A stretch of 8,715 bases of DNA from Bacteroidota bacterium (GCA_004356385.1 SMXL01000042.1:1-8715); one strand, 5' to 3'; positions 1 to 6,709 are shown, counted from the first letter of the stretch. Translations and numbers: made by a program. Notes: generated by a model not told the origin, from the sequence alone.

Positions 1-180
1 CATCGCACCAAGCACGCCCCCCAGACCCTTCAAAATGGCCCATCTGAGATCTTCAAGATGGTCCAGAAAACCCATCTCCGCCATTTCGTGACGCGCAACC
101 GAACCTTCGGAGGTGTCTTGCTTGGCCCCGTTCGAAGAGAACGACTTGAATTTGGATTTGAGCTGATCAATCAGAGACAT
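1..180 (-). CDS. tatC: Twin-arginine translocase subunit TatC, N-terminal part (cut by window edge)
   Basis: TatC is the multi-spanning inner-membrane receptor that recognises twin-arginine signal peptides and, with TatA-type subunits, exports folded proteins. Only the first 60 codons are in the window and the frame is open to base 1. The diagnostic feature is MGFLDHLEDLRW at residues 36-47, matching the conserved cytoplasmic start of TatC (consensus near SFLDHLEELR), followed by the start of a hydrophobic stretch (AILKGLGGVLGA), which would be the first membrane helix. About 35 residues, rich in Lys and Ser, precede the motif; Met33 and Met36 are alternative starts (bases 84 and 75). The ATG at 180 is taken because the frame continues to it and related bacteria can have such extensions. 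It lies 79 bp downstream of the phosphoribosyltransferase on the same strand, with a terminator-like hairpin between. The family is fairly certain; the start is less so. Confidence 0.8.
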   Translation of the reverse strand, partial: MSLIDQLKSKFKSFSSNGAKQDTSEGSVARHEMAEMGFLDHLEDLRWAILKGLGGVLGAM

Positions 181-224
181 GGGTAATCGGACGGCTTCTC
201 GGAGCCAGTATCAACGACGCTACG

Positions 225-259
225 AAAAAATGGATTCCTTCGAAAGAACAAGGCGATCC
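225..259 (-). terminator. Terminator-like hairpin after the phosphoribosyltransferase gene
   Basis: Read on the minus strand, immediately after the stop codon at 260-262, GGAT (259-256) and CCTT (240-237 as AAGG on the far arm, 253-250 on the near arm) form a 4+4 bp stem with a 2x1 internal loop and a 9-nt loop. One base later comes a run of six T (230-225). This is the layout of an intrinsic terminator, though the stem is short and not very GC-rich. If it works, tatC would depend on read-through or on a promoter inside the remaining ~45 bp. Confidence 0.42.
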
Positions 260-850
260 CTACGAACCATTTTGTCCATTCTCGCGCAGGTTCAGGTCGA
301 GAATCGAGTCAACCCAGATACCATGAGATTCCAGTCTCGTACGACCTCCGCTCCACGTAAAGTTGAACAGAGTCATCATACCGACCACGTTGAATCCATC
401 ACCCTGGAGAAGTTTAAGGGCGGTCGTGGCACTCCGTCCGCTATTGATGATATCATCCAGTAGAACGAGGGGCTTGTCCCGATCAAGGGGACCTTCAACC
501 AGACGTCGTCGCCCGTGAGGTTTCCGCTCCTCGCGAATAAAACCACCATTAAAAGGCGGCAAAATCGGGGACGACATGACTGCACAGATCATCGCGTATG
601 AACCGAAGCCGTATCCCGCCACCTGATCAATCTTTTTCATTCTGAGGCGCTCCGCGAGAACCTGCCCTACTTCCCGGAATATCTGACCGTCGAGCATCGG
701 CATCCGGGTATCCAACAGCCAGCCTATCGGTTGACCGCGTGGATCAGTAATCGACTCATCGTCGCGACGAACCAGGGCTTTCTCGTATAGCCTGCGTCCA
801 AGCTCGACCAGATCGGCATATGCGGTGGAAGAAAGGGGACTTTCAGTCAT
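260..850 (-). CDS. Orotate phosphoribosyltransferase-like enzyme
   Basis: This 196-residue protein belongs to the type I phosphoribosyltransferase family, which attaches or removes a base at the ribose-5-phosphate of PRPP. The PRPP-binding motif is clear at residues 128-140: four hydrophobics, Asp-Asp, then INSGRS. A loop at 106-113 (REERKPHG) followed by VEGPL at 118-122 matches the mobile catalytic loop and following segment of orotate phosphoribosyltransferase (consensus RKEAKDHG...EG), which makes OMP in pyrimidine synthesis. The length fits PyrE. Two points argue for caution. The second position of the loop, usually a PRPP-contacting Lys, is Glu107, and the N-terminal segment (ITDPRGQPIGWLLDTR, 34-49) is not the usual PyrE SGRKSP-type sequence. 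It may be a divergent pyrE or a paralogue with another base, so no gene symbol is given. It is soluble, with no signal peptide. It is read away from glyA, from which a strong terminator separates it, so it probably has its own promoter in 851-906. Confidence 0.75.
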   Translation of the reverse strand: MTESPLSSTAYADLVELGRRLYEKALVRRDDESITDPRGQPIGWLLDTRMPMLDGQIFREVGQVLAERLRMKKIDQVAGYGFGSYAMICAVMSSPILPPFNGGFIREERKPHGRRRLVEGPLDRDKPLVLLDDIINSGRSATTALKLLQGDGFNVVGMMTLFNFTWSGGRTRLESHGIWVDSILDLNLRENGQNGS

Positions 851-906
851 TCATACGTAAACATCTAACGGATATCCGGGGTAGAGCCTGCAATCATCAG
901 ATTACG

Positions 907-945
907 AAAAAAAGGTCTCGATTGATTCGCAATGCTCGAATGACC
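907..945 (-). terminator. Intrinsic terminator of glyA
   Basis: On the minus strand, 36 bases after the glyA stop codon, GGTC (945-942), a 2-nt bulge and TCGA (939-936) pair with TCGA (921-918) and GACC (917-914) across a 14-nt loop. A run of seven T (913-907) follows directly. A GC-containing stem ending exactly at a U-tract is the classic rho-independent layout. It would separate glyA from the phosphoribosyltransferase gene that starts at 850. Confidence 0.6.
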
Positions 946-981
946 TTGTCGAATTCACTGGACGGAGTAAACGGATTCGAA

Positions 982-2289
982 TTACGCGACCACAAAGTCA
1001 TACAGCGGAAACCGTTTACACATTTCGGATACTTCGTGCCGTACCCTCGACTGCACGTCGGTGTTGGTGGAATCCGACAACACTTCATCAATCATGGAAA
1101 CCACGGTTTTGAACTCGTCCGGACCAAATCCACGTGTGGTCATGGCCGGTGTACCCAATCGAATTCCGCTCGTAACAAACGGGCTTTCATCGTCGAACGG
1201 AACCATGTTCTTGTTTACCGTGATTTCTGCACCTTGCAGGGCAGCTTCGGCCTCTTTCCCGGTCAGCTTATTGCTTCTGAGATCAATCAGACACAGATGA
1301 TTATCTGTTCCTCCGGAAACCACGGAGTAACCCCGGTTGACAAATTCTTCAGCCATCACCGTCGCATTTTCAATCACCTGGACAGAGTAGGCCTTGAACT
1401 CCGGCTTCAGCGCTTCACCAAACGCGACAGCCTTCGAGGCGATGACGTGCATGAGTGGACCCCCCTGCATGCCTGGAAAGACCGCCGAGTCGAACAGTTC
1501 GCTCATCATTTTTACGCGACCCGATTTGGGGGCCACTTTCCCGAATGAGTTCTCGTAATCCGTTCCTACGAGAATCATCCCCGCTCTCGGTCCACGCAAT
1601 GTCTTGTGGGTGGTCGTAGAGACAACGTGGCAATGAGGAAGCGGATCGTTGAGAAGCCCGGCGGCAATTAGCCCGGCTGTGTGAGCCATATCCATCCAGA
1701 GAAAGGCTCCCACCTCGTCGGCGATGGTTCGAAAAGCTTCATAGTCGAAATCTCGACTGTAAGCAGACGCTCCAATAGAGATCATTTTCGGCTGAAATTC
1801 TTTCGCCTTCTCTCGAACCCGATCCATGTCGATGTATCCAGCCATTTCCCCTTCGGCTTCCACACCATAGTACTCTGCGTGGTATAGGATGCCCGAAAAA
1901 TTGACTGGACTGCCATGCGTCAGGTGACCACCATGCGAAAGGTCCAATCCCAGAAATGTGTCGCCCGGTTTGAGTAGTGTAAGGTACACTGCGGCGTTGG
2001 CCGACGCGCCCGAGTGTGGCTGAACATTGACCCAATCACAATGGAATAACTCCTTAGCCCGCTCTCTTGCGAGTTCCTCTGCGATGTCCACGAATTGGCA
2101 ACCGCCGTAATACCGCTTACCCGGAAGGCCTTCCGCGTATTTGTTGGTCAAGGGCGTGCCCATCGCCTGGATGACGGCCCGGGAAACGAAGTTTTCCGAA
2201 GCAATGAGCTCAAGTCCGTCGTTTTGACGAGCCACCTCTTTAGAGATCGCGTCGAAAACCTCTGGATCTGCAGTTTCAAGTACGGACAT
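982..2289 (-). CDS. glyA: Serine hydroxymethyltransferase
   Basis: GlyA is a cytosolic PLP enzyme that interconverts serine plus tetrahydrofolate with glycine plus 5,10-methylene-tetrahydrofolate, the main entry to one-carbon units. The 435-residue length is within the usual range and the family is plain throughout. Visible motifs are ELIASENF (27-34), [13 protein letters not shown] (51-63), GASANAAVY (94-102) and [10 protein letters not shown] (200-209), whose Asp200 and His203 contact the PLP ring. The Schiff-base lysine is Lys229 in [14 protein letters not shown], and the substrate-carboxylate Arg is Arg377 in SGIRLGTPA. Residues 246-273, before MQGGP, are longer than in the E. coli enzyme, as is common in Bacteroidota-type sequences. 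The start at 2289 gives the expected N-terminus; only a weak AAAGA lies upstream. It is 141 bp downstream of the DUF4159 gene on the same strand, so co-transcription is possible. An intrinsic terminator follows. I see no riboswitch in its leader. Confidence 0.97.
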   Translation of the reverse strand: MSVLETADPEVFDAISKEVARQNDGLELIASENFVSRAVIQAMGTPLTNKYAEGLPGKRYYGGCQFVDIAEELARERAKELFHCDWVNVQPHSGASANAAVYLTLLKPGDTFLGLDLSHGGHLTHGSPVNFSGILYHAEYYGVEAEGEMAGYIDMDRVREKAKEFQPKMISIGASAYSRDFDYEAFRTIADEVGAFLWMDMAHTAGLIAAGLLNDPLPHCHVVSTTTHKTLRGPRAGMILVGTDYENSFGKVAPKSGRVKMMSELFDSAVFPGMQGGPLMHVIASKAVAFGEALKPEFKAYSVQVIENATVMAEEFVNRGYSVVSGGTDNHLCLIDLRSNKLTGKEAEAALQGAEITVNKNMVPFDDESPFVTSGIRLGTPAMTTRGFGPDEFKTVVSMIDEVLSDSTNTDVQSRVRHEVSEMCKRFPLYDFVVA

Positions 2290-2430
2290 TTGGTCTTTCG
2301 TTGGGTGGGGGGTAATGGTTGTTCAGTCTCGTTCGGAATGGAAGTCAGAAACGGATTCGAAAGGTACGTCGGGAAGATGATTTTCTCTTGGGAAGACCGC
2401 GTATCGGCGGCGCGCGATCAGTCATCGCTG

Positions 2431-3111
2431 TCAATTCATCATCGCGTAGGCGATAATATTCGTTCCCATCCTGAGCGCTGCGAGTCGCTTTTCTGGCGGA
2501 TCCTTATGTACGGACTCGGGCTCCCAACCATCACCCAAATCAGATTCGTAGGAGTAGAAAACCATCAGGCGACCTTTTTCAGAGAGGATTCCGAATCCTT
2601 GGGGCGGCTTCCCGTCGTGCTCATGTATTTTGGGAAGACCATTCGGAAATTCAAATCTCGTGTGGTAAATCGGATGGCTGAAGGGGAGTTCAACAAAGTT
2701 TTTATCCGGAAACACCTTTCGTATCTCTCTTCGAATGGCCGGGTCGAGGCCGTAATTGTCGTCTATGTGGAGAAAACCTCCTCCCTCCAGATAGTGCCTC
2801 AAGCGATTTGTTTCGTCGTCGGTGAATCGCACATTCCCGTGTCCGGTGAGATACACATAAGGAAAAGAAAATAGATCGTCACTGGACAATTCCACCACTT
2901 CTTCTCGCGGTGATACATCGATGTGTGTTTGATTTCGAACAAACGCCAGAAGCTCTCTGAGAGACTGTGGATCGCTATACCAATCTCCGCCCCCTCCATA
3001 CTTAACGCGTGCCACGCGAAACGAGTAATCCGACTGCGCAGAAACTGGACCCGCAGAACCGAGCAGTGCCGTTACACTGAAGACCAGTAGAATGTATCGA
3101 CCCGTTCGCAT
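2431..3111 (-). CDS. Secreted DUF4159-domain protein of unknown function
   Basis: A 226-residue protein with a clear signal peptide: RTGRY at the start, a hydrophobic core (ILLVFSVTALLGSAG, 7-21) and a likely cleavage after VSA (residue 25). It is therefore probably periplasmic. There is no lipobox Cys at the cleavage site. The mature part resembles the DUF4159 family from start to end: YGGGGDWY (38-45), YLTGHG (87-92), GGFLHIDDNYG (111-121), LPFSHPIYH (142-150), KIHEHDGKPPQGFG (161-174) and a C-terminal GTNIIAYAMMN. The family is thought to have a glutamine-amidotransferase-like fold, but its activity is unknown. The dense His, Asp and Gly motifs suggest a binding or catalytic site (inference). 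It is divergent from argS across a 205-bp region and upstream of glyA on the same strand. The start at 3111 is set by the signal peptide. Family assignment is good; function is not known. Confidence 0.88.
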   Translation of the reverse strand: MRTGRYILLVFSVTALLGSAGPVSAQSDYSFRVARVKYGGGGDWYSDPQSLRELLAFVRNQTHIDVSPREEVVELSSDDLFSFPYVYLTGHGNVRFTDDETNRLRHYLEGGGFLHIDDNYGLDPAIRREIRKVFPDKNFVELPFSHPIYHTRFEFPNGLPKIHEHDGKPPQGFGILSEKGRLMVFYSYESDLGDGWEPESVHKDPPEKRLAALRMGTNIIAYAMMN

Positions 3112-3120
3112 ATTCGAATA
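3111..3120. repeat. 10-bp palindrome at the DUF4159 start codon
   Basis: TATTCGAATA is a perfect palindrome whose first base overlaps the start codon of the leftward DUF4159 gene. It could be an operator half of the divergent region. The core TTCGAA is frequent across this window, so chance is a serious alternative. Confidence 0.3.
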
Positions 3121-3316
3121 CAGAAAATCATATTTGGGGCCGCTCAGGCCAGGTCAGATCGTGACTTCTAACGCCGGGCTGTGTGCGAATGTTTTATTCT
3201 CTTTCACGCGTCCATCGCGCTTGAGTGTCCACAGATTCGCACGATTTCGTAGCTTGTGGCTGAAATCCCTGGCCAACTGGGTCGGGGTTTTTTGTTCTGA
3301 AATATGGCCGTTTATT
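3112..3316 (+). promoter_or_regulatory. Divergent intergenic region and structured argS leader
   Basis: This 205-bp stretch must hold the promoters for the leftward DUF4159 gene and the rightward argS. I could not find a convincing TTTG / TAnnTTTG pair of the Bacteroidota type on either strand. It contains an 8-bp perfect inverted repeat, GTGCGAAT (3183-3190) with ATTCGCAC (3235-3242). A 5-bp pair, CCACA (3229-3233) with TGTGG (3255-3259), crosses the first repeat, so the two cannot easily form together. A terminator-like hairpin at 3263-3293 follows. The argS start has no clear Shine-Dalgarno sequence. The arrangement resembles an attenuator-style leader, but function is inference only. Confidence 0.4.
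3263..3293 (+). terminator. Terminator-like hairpin just upstream of argS
   Basis: AAATCCC (3263-3269) can pair with GGGGTTT (3284-3290), giving seven pairs including one G-U, over a 14-nt loop. The T-run covers 3288-3293, so half of it lies inside the stem. It ends 23 bases before the argS ATG. No gene on this strand lies upstream to be terminated, so if real it is more likely a leader element than an end-of-operon terminator. Confidence 0.35.
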
Positions 3317-5071
3317 ATGCCAGAGATACACGAATACCTTCGAAATAATATTCAGAACGCACTCTCTCAAATGGGAGACGTGCCGGAAGAGTTCGCTGTA
3401 GAATTTCAAACTCCGGGGAATCCTGACCACGGCGATCTGGCCTCTAACGCCGCGATGCAATTGGCAAAGGTATTTCGCAAATCGCCTCGCCAGATTGCGG
3501 AGGAGCTTGTCGATAGGCTGGACGCGCTTCCGCTCGACAAAAGAAAAATTAGAAGCGTGGAGGTGGCCGGTGCCGGTTTTCTGAATTTCTGGTTCGGATC
3601 AGAACACTTGTTTGAGGGTCTTCGACAGATTCTAAAAGCAGCTGACGACTATGGGAAAAGCTCGATTTCCCAGGAAGCAGTGGAGGGAGTTTCCTCGAAA
3701 GACCCGTCTCCTTCAGATCATCCACAGCCAAAAACTGCCCTGGTTGAATTCGTTTCGGCCAATCCGACCGGGCCTCTTACCGTTGGACACGGCCGAAATG
3801 CCGTCTTGGGAGACACGATCGCCAATCTTCTCTCGTGGTCGGGATACGATGTTTCGCGAGAGTACTATTTCAACGATGCCGGCCGACAGATGAGGGTTTT
3901 ATCCGAGTCGGTCAGAGCTAGATACCTGGCCAGGGTGAATCCTGAAATCGCAACGAAAACAATTGGATCGGACGACGAGACGATTGTAGTCCCCGAGCCC
4001 TTTCCAGACGACGGTTATCTGGGCGACTATATCGACGAGATTGCCGCGGAGATTTTTACCAAATACGGAAAGGAACTGGAAAACGACGTAGAAAGCGACG
4101 TTTTCAAAACCGTTGCCAAAGAAAAAATCTTCACTGAAATCAAAGCTACCCTCGAGCGACTCGGTATCCGAATGGATTCCTACTTCAACGAGAAAACACT
4201 CTACGACAGCGGCCGTATCTGGAAAATCGTTGACCGATTCAAAGAGCTAGATCTTGCCTATGAAAAAGACGGCGCTACCTGGTTTAAAACCACTGAATTC
4301 GGTAAGGAGCAGGACACGGTACTCATCAAGAGCTCTGGAGAGCCTACGTATCGTCTACCCGATATCGGATACCACATCGACAAAATTGAACGAGGATACA
4401 GTCTCATGGTCGATGTTTTCGGTGCCGATCATATCGCTACGTTTCCGGACGTAGTGAATGGTGTAAAATCGCTCGGGTACGATCCAAGCGGCATCGACGT
4501 GGTCATTTATCAATTCGTCACGCTCGTTCGCGGAAATGAACCCGTCAAAATGAGCACGAGAAAGGCCCAGTACGTGACGCTCGATGACCTGATTGACGAG
4601 GTAAGTGAAGACGTCACCCGATTCTTCTTTTTGATGCGCTCGGCCAACACACACCTCGAATTCGATTTGGATCTGGCTCGAGAGGCCAGCGATAAAAATC
4701 CCGTTTTCTACCTCCAGTACGCCCACGCGAGAATCTGTTCGATTCTCAGGAAAGCGGAGGAAGTTGGTTTCGCTGCCGATAAAAACGCAAACCTGGATCT
4801 CCTTAAACACGATTCGGAAATCGCCCTCGTGAAAGTGCTGCTACACTTTCCTGAGATCATCTCCCGGGCTTCCGAGTCACGCGAGCCGCATCGAGTGGCC
4901 ACCTATCTGCGCGAAGTCGCCGTTCAATTCACCCAGTTTTACAGTCATTGTCGTATCATCGGTGAAACCGAAGACCTGGCCTCGGCGCGTATGTTGTTGG
5001 CGATTGCCAGTAAAATTGTGCTTCGGAATGGACTGACCGTCCTGGGTATTTCGGCCCCTGATCGAATGTGA
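3317..5071 (+). CDS. argS: Arginyl-tRNA synthetase
   Basis: ArgS is a class I aminoacyl-tRNA synthetase that charges tRNA-Arg with arginine using ATP, in the cytosol. The 584 residues show the N-terminal tRNA-binding Add-1 domain (about 1-110, with PGNPDHGDLASN at 33-44). The Rossmann catalytic core follows, with SANPTGPLTVGHGR (147-160) in which TVGH is the HIGH-like motif. Then come EYYFNDAGRQM (182-192), the KMSKS counterpart KMSTR (411-415) and the C-terminal helical anticodon-binding domain with QYAHARI (467-473). The frame is open further upstream to an ATG at 3092, but that would add 75 residues with no family resemblance and overlap the DUF4159 start. MPEIHEYLRNNI at 3317 is the usual ArgS start. 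A Ser/Pro-rich linker at about 115-139 is longer than expected between the first two domains. pheA starts 59 bp after the stop, so the two are probably co-transcribed. Confidence 0.96.
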   Translation: MPEIHEYLRNNIQNALSQMGDVPEEFAVEFQTPGNPDHGDLASNAAMQLAKVFRKSPRQIAEELVDRLDALPLDKRKIRSVEVAGAGFLNFWFGSEHLFEGLRQILKAADDYGKSSISQEAVEGVSSKDPSPSDHPQPKTALVEFVSANPTGPLTVGHGRNAVLGDTIANLLSWSGYDVSREYYFNDAGRQMRVLSESVRARYLARVNPEIATKTIGSDDETIVVPEPFPDDGYLGDYIDEIAAEIFTKYGKELENDVESDVFKTVAKEKIFTEIKATLERLGIRMDSYFNEKTLYDSGRIWKIVDRFKELDLAYEKDGATWFKTTEFGKEQDTVLIKSSGEPTYRLPDIGYHIDKIERGYSLMVDVFGADHIATFPDVVNGVKSLGYDPSGIDVVIYQFVTLVRGNEPVKMSTRKAQYVTLDDLIDEVSEDVTRFFFLMRSANTHLEFDLDLAREASDKNPVFYLQYAHARICSILRKAEEVGFAADKNANLDLLKHDSEIALVKVLLHFPEIISRASESREPHRVATYLREVAVQFTQFYSHCRIIGETEDLASARMLLAIASKIVLRNGLTVLGISAPDRM

Positions 5072-5121
5072 GTCGTCCGTCCTTTCATCCTATCCAGCTC
5101 CGTCCAGCATCCACGTTTTTC

Positions 5122-5125
5122 AAGG
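5122..5125 (+). promoter_or_regulatory. Shine-Dalgarno sequence that decides the pheA start
   Basis: AAGG sits five bases before the ATG at 5131, good spacing for ribosome binding. It supports that start over the in-frame GTG at 5068, which would overlap the argS stop codon and add 21 residues unlike prephenate dehydratase. Confidence 0.5.
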
Positions 5126-5130
5126 TCCAC

Positions 5131-5973
5131 ATGAACATCGCTTTTCAGGGGGAATCAGGAGCGTTCAGTGAAGAGGCCGTGCTGGCTCTACACCCGAACG
5201 CGACGGCGATTGCGTCGGGATCGTTTGAGGCCGTTTTTGAAGCCGTCAGCTCTGGAGCTGTTGATCGTGGTGTGATTCCGATTGAAAATTCTCTATTCGG
5301 AAGTGTCCACCAGAACTATGACCTGCTTCAGGAACGGGACCTGAGGATCGTAGCCGAGATTCAACTTCGAATCAGACATAACCTGCTGGTCGTCCCAGGA
5401 TCCGAATTGAAAGATATCAAGTCGGTGTGCTCGCATCCGCAAGCCCTCGGTCAGTGCCGATCGTTTTTACGTGAACACCTGTCCGAAGCTGAAATTGTCG
5501 TCGTGTACGACACCGCCGGAGCCGCGAAGATGGTTTCCGAACGAGCAGACGGTTCGAGAGCAGCGATCGCTAGCGCGATCGCTGGAGTTCAATACAAGCT
5601 TACGGCAATTGCCGAAGGTATCGAAAGCGATCACCGGAATTACACGCGATTCCTCTCTTTGGCCAGAATGGACGATGCTGGATCTTTGAATCCAGAAAGG
5701 GGTCCGTTCAAAACATCCGTCGTCTATGCACAGCGAGAAAACATCCCGGGGAGCCTCTATAAAAGCTTGGCAGTATTCGCCTTGAGAGACATAGACCTGT
5801 TCAAGATTGAAAGCCGCCCTCTCGTGGGCAGCCCCGGCAAGTATTTATTCTATCTTGATTTGGAAGGATCAACCGAGGATGAATCGATACAGAACGCCCT
5901 TCGCCATCTGGAAGAAGTAGCTGCGTCCGTGAAAGTGCTGGGCACGTATCCGGTCGGACCGATCATCGACTGA
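5131..5973 (+). CDS. pheA: Prephenate dehydratase with C-terminal ACT domain
   Basis: This cytosolic enzyme decarboxylates and dehydrates prephenate to phenylpyruvate, the last committed step towards phenylalanine. The 280-residue protein begins with the typical IAFQGESGAFSEEA (3-16) and carries GVIPIENSLFGSV (47-59) and SHPQALGQC (101-109). The catalytic Thr-Arg-Phe is at 172-174 (NYTRFL). A C-terminal ACT domain (about 195-275) has GSLYKSL (207-213) and the phenylalanine-binding ESRP (227-230), so feedback inhibition by phenylalanine is expected. There is no chorismate mutase domain; this is the monofunctional form. The ATG at 5131 is chosen for its Shine-Dalgarno sequence and family start. 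It lies 59 bp after argS, and the sigma-factor gene begins 11 bp after its stop, so the three may share a transcript. A 24-bp perfect inverted repeat lies inside the gene. Confidence 0.96.
   Translation: MNIAFQGESGAFSEEAVLALHPNATAIASGSFEAVFEAVSSGAVDRGVIPIENSLFGSVHQNYDLLQERDLRIVAEIQLRIRHNLLVVPGSELKDIKSVCSHPQALGQCRSFLREHLSEAEIVVVYDTAGAAKMVSERADGSRAAIASAIAGVQYKLTAIAEGIESDHRNYTRFLSLARMDDAGSLNPERGPFKTSVVYAQRENIPGSLYKSLAVFALRDIDLFKIESRPLVGSPGKYLFYLDLEGSTEDESIQNALRHLEEVAASVKVLGTYPVGPIID
5561..5584. repeat. Perfect 10-bp inverted repeat inside pheA
   Basis: CAGCGATCGC (5561-5570) and GCGATCGCTG (5575-5584) are exact reverse complements separated by TAGC. Each arm contains the octamer GCGATCGC. The stretch encodes the conserved AAIASAIAG segment of prephenate dehydratase, so the symmetry may simply come from repeated Ala-Ile-Ala codons. 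As RNA it would be a very stable hairpin within the coding sequence. Confidence 0.85.
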
Positions 5974-5984
5974 GCCACTCCGAA

Positions 5985-6542
5985 ATGAACGATCTGGGAA
6001 AACTCGCGGCCGCGGCTCAAGATGGGGATGAATCGGCCCTGACTCTGTTACTGGAAGACCTCCAGAATATTTTTCGGGGATTTTTTATTCGTCGGATAGG
6101 CTCGCGGGCTGAAGTCGATGACCTGGTTCAAAACTCACTGGTTCGCGTGTCGACAAGTCTTGTCGATTTGAGAGACCCGTCTCGGCTCAAGGGATTTGCA
6201 ATGAAGGCCGCCCTGTTTGAATTGCAGGATTATTTCAGGGGTCGCTATTCTGCCAAGGAAACTCTGTTCGACGAGCTTGCTCCATCTGAAGGGAGTACCT
6301 ATCAGGCAGATGCTGCCGCGACCATCGATGTCGAGAGGGCGCTTGCGCAACTCTCCCCCAAGGCCAGACAGATTATAGAACTGCGCGAGTACGGGTATCG
6401 ATACGAAGAAATTGCGGATATGGTAGGCACAACCGAAGCCGCGGTTAAAATGCAGGTCAAACGAGCGTTCGATAAGCTGAGGCAGCTTATCTCCGTTCTC
6501 TGGTGGATGATAATGTGGTCTTTCCTGTCAAATTCAGCGTGA
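5985..6542 (+). CDS. ECF-type RNA polymerase sigma factor
   Basis: An alternative sigma factor of the extracytoplasmic-function class, which directs RNA polymerase to a small regulon when its anti-sigma factor allows. The 185-residue protein has region 2 at about 20-87 (AEVDDLVQNSLVRV at 42-55, then FELQDYFRGRY at 78-88) and region 4 at about 114-166. The latter has LSPKARQIIELREYGYRYEEIADMVGTT as its helix-turn-helix with AAVKMQVKRAFDKLR after it. There is no region 1 or 3, as expected. Downstream is a FecR-like gene and then an STN-domain TonB receptor, so it is probably the FecI-like partner of that pair. Its ATG is 11 bp after pheA, with no clear Shine-Dalgarno sequence; translation may be coupled to pheA. 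Odd point: the last ~17 residues (ISVLWWMIMWSFLSNSA) are hydrophobic and Trp-rich, unlike a usual sigma-factor tail, which normally ends soon after KLR. Confidence 0.92.
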   Translation: MNDLGKLAAAAQDGDESALTLLLEDLQNIFRGFFIRRIGSRAEVDDLVQNSLVRVSTSLVDLRDPSRLKGFAMKAALFELQDYFRGRYSAKETLFDELAPSEGSTYQADAAATIDVERALAQLSPKARQIIELREYGYRYEEIADMVGTTEAAVKMQVKRAFDKLRQLISVLWWMIMWSFLSNSA

Positions 6543-6634
6543 TGAATCCTGCAATCTCCTTGTTACTTTTTCACTCCCTCCTGCGGCTATATCCCAAGCG
6601 TAAGCTACGTACTCACCCCGAATTCGAAGCTGTC

Positions 6635-6665
6635 TGCGGCGTTGGAAATCGCATTTTTTCTTTTT
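6635..6665 (+). terminator. Weak terminator-like hairpin between sigma factor and fecR
   Basis: TGCGG (6635-6639) can pair with TCGCA (6649-6653), five pairs including one G-U, over a 9-nt loop. TTTTTT, C and TTTTT follow (6654-6665). The stem is short, so this is a weak candidate, but the U-tract is good. If used it would end the pheA-sigma transcript before fecR. Confidence 0.25.
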
Positions 6666-6676
6666 GGAAGTGCTTT

Positions 6677-6709
6677 TTTGGGTCGATTTTGAGAATGATC
6701 TACGCTTTG
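6677..6709 (+). promoter_or_regulatory. Possible Bacteroidota-type promoter for fecR
   Basis: TTTG at 6677-6680 is followed 20 bases later by TACGCTTTG (6701-6709). This resembles the TTTG / TAnnTTTG pair of Bacteroidota housekeeping promoters, but with one extra base inside the second box. It lies about 30 bp before the fecR start. The rest of the 199-bp gap (6543-6741) is T-rich in the middle and holds no gene that I can see. Confidence 0.2.

Noticed and set aside
820..1548. A 242-codon plus-strand open frame
   Set aside because: It lies antisense to the start of the phosphoribosyltransferase gene and to glyA; its translation has no family resemblance and both opposite genes are certain.
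2414..2428. Hairpin GCGAT-CAGTC-ATCGC after the DUF4159 stop
   Set aside because: A 5-bp stem with no T-run on the minus strand; not enough to call a terminator.
2095..2874. A 259-codon plus-strand open frame
   Set aside because: It runs antisense across glyA and the DUF4159 gene and looks like a mirror frame, with no recognisable domain.
3092..3316. N-terminal extension of argS to the ATG at 3092
   Set aside because: The 75 extra residues do not resemble ArgS, cover the divergent promoter region and overlap the DUF4159 start codon.
5068..5130. GTG start for pheA overlapping the argS stop
   Set aside because: It adds 21 residues not seen in prephenate dehydratases, while the ATG at 5131 has a well-spaced AAGG and the family N-terminus.
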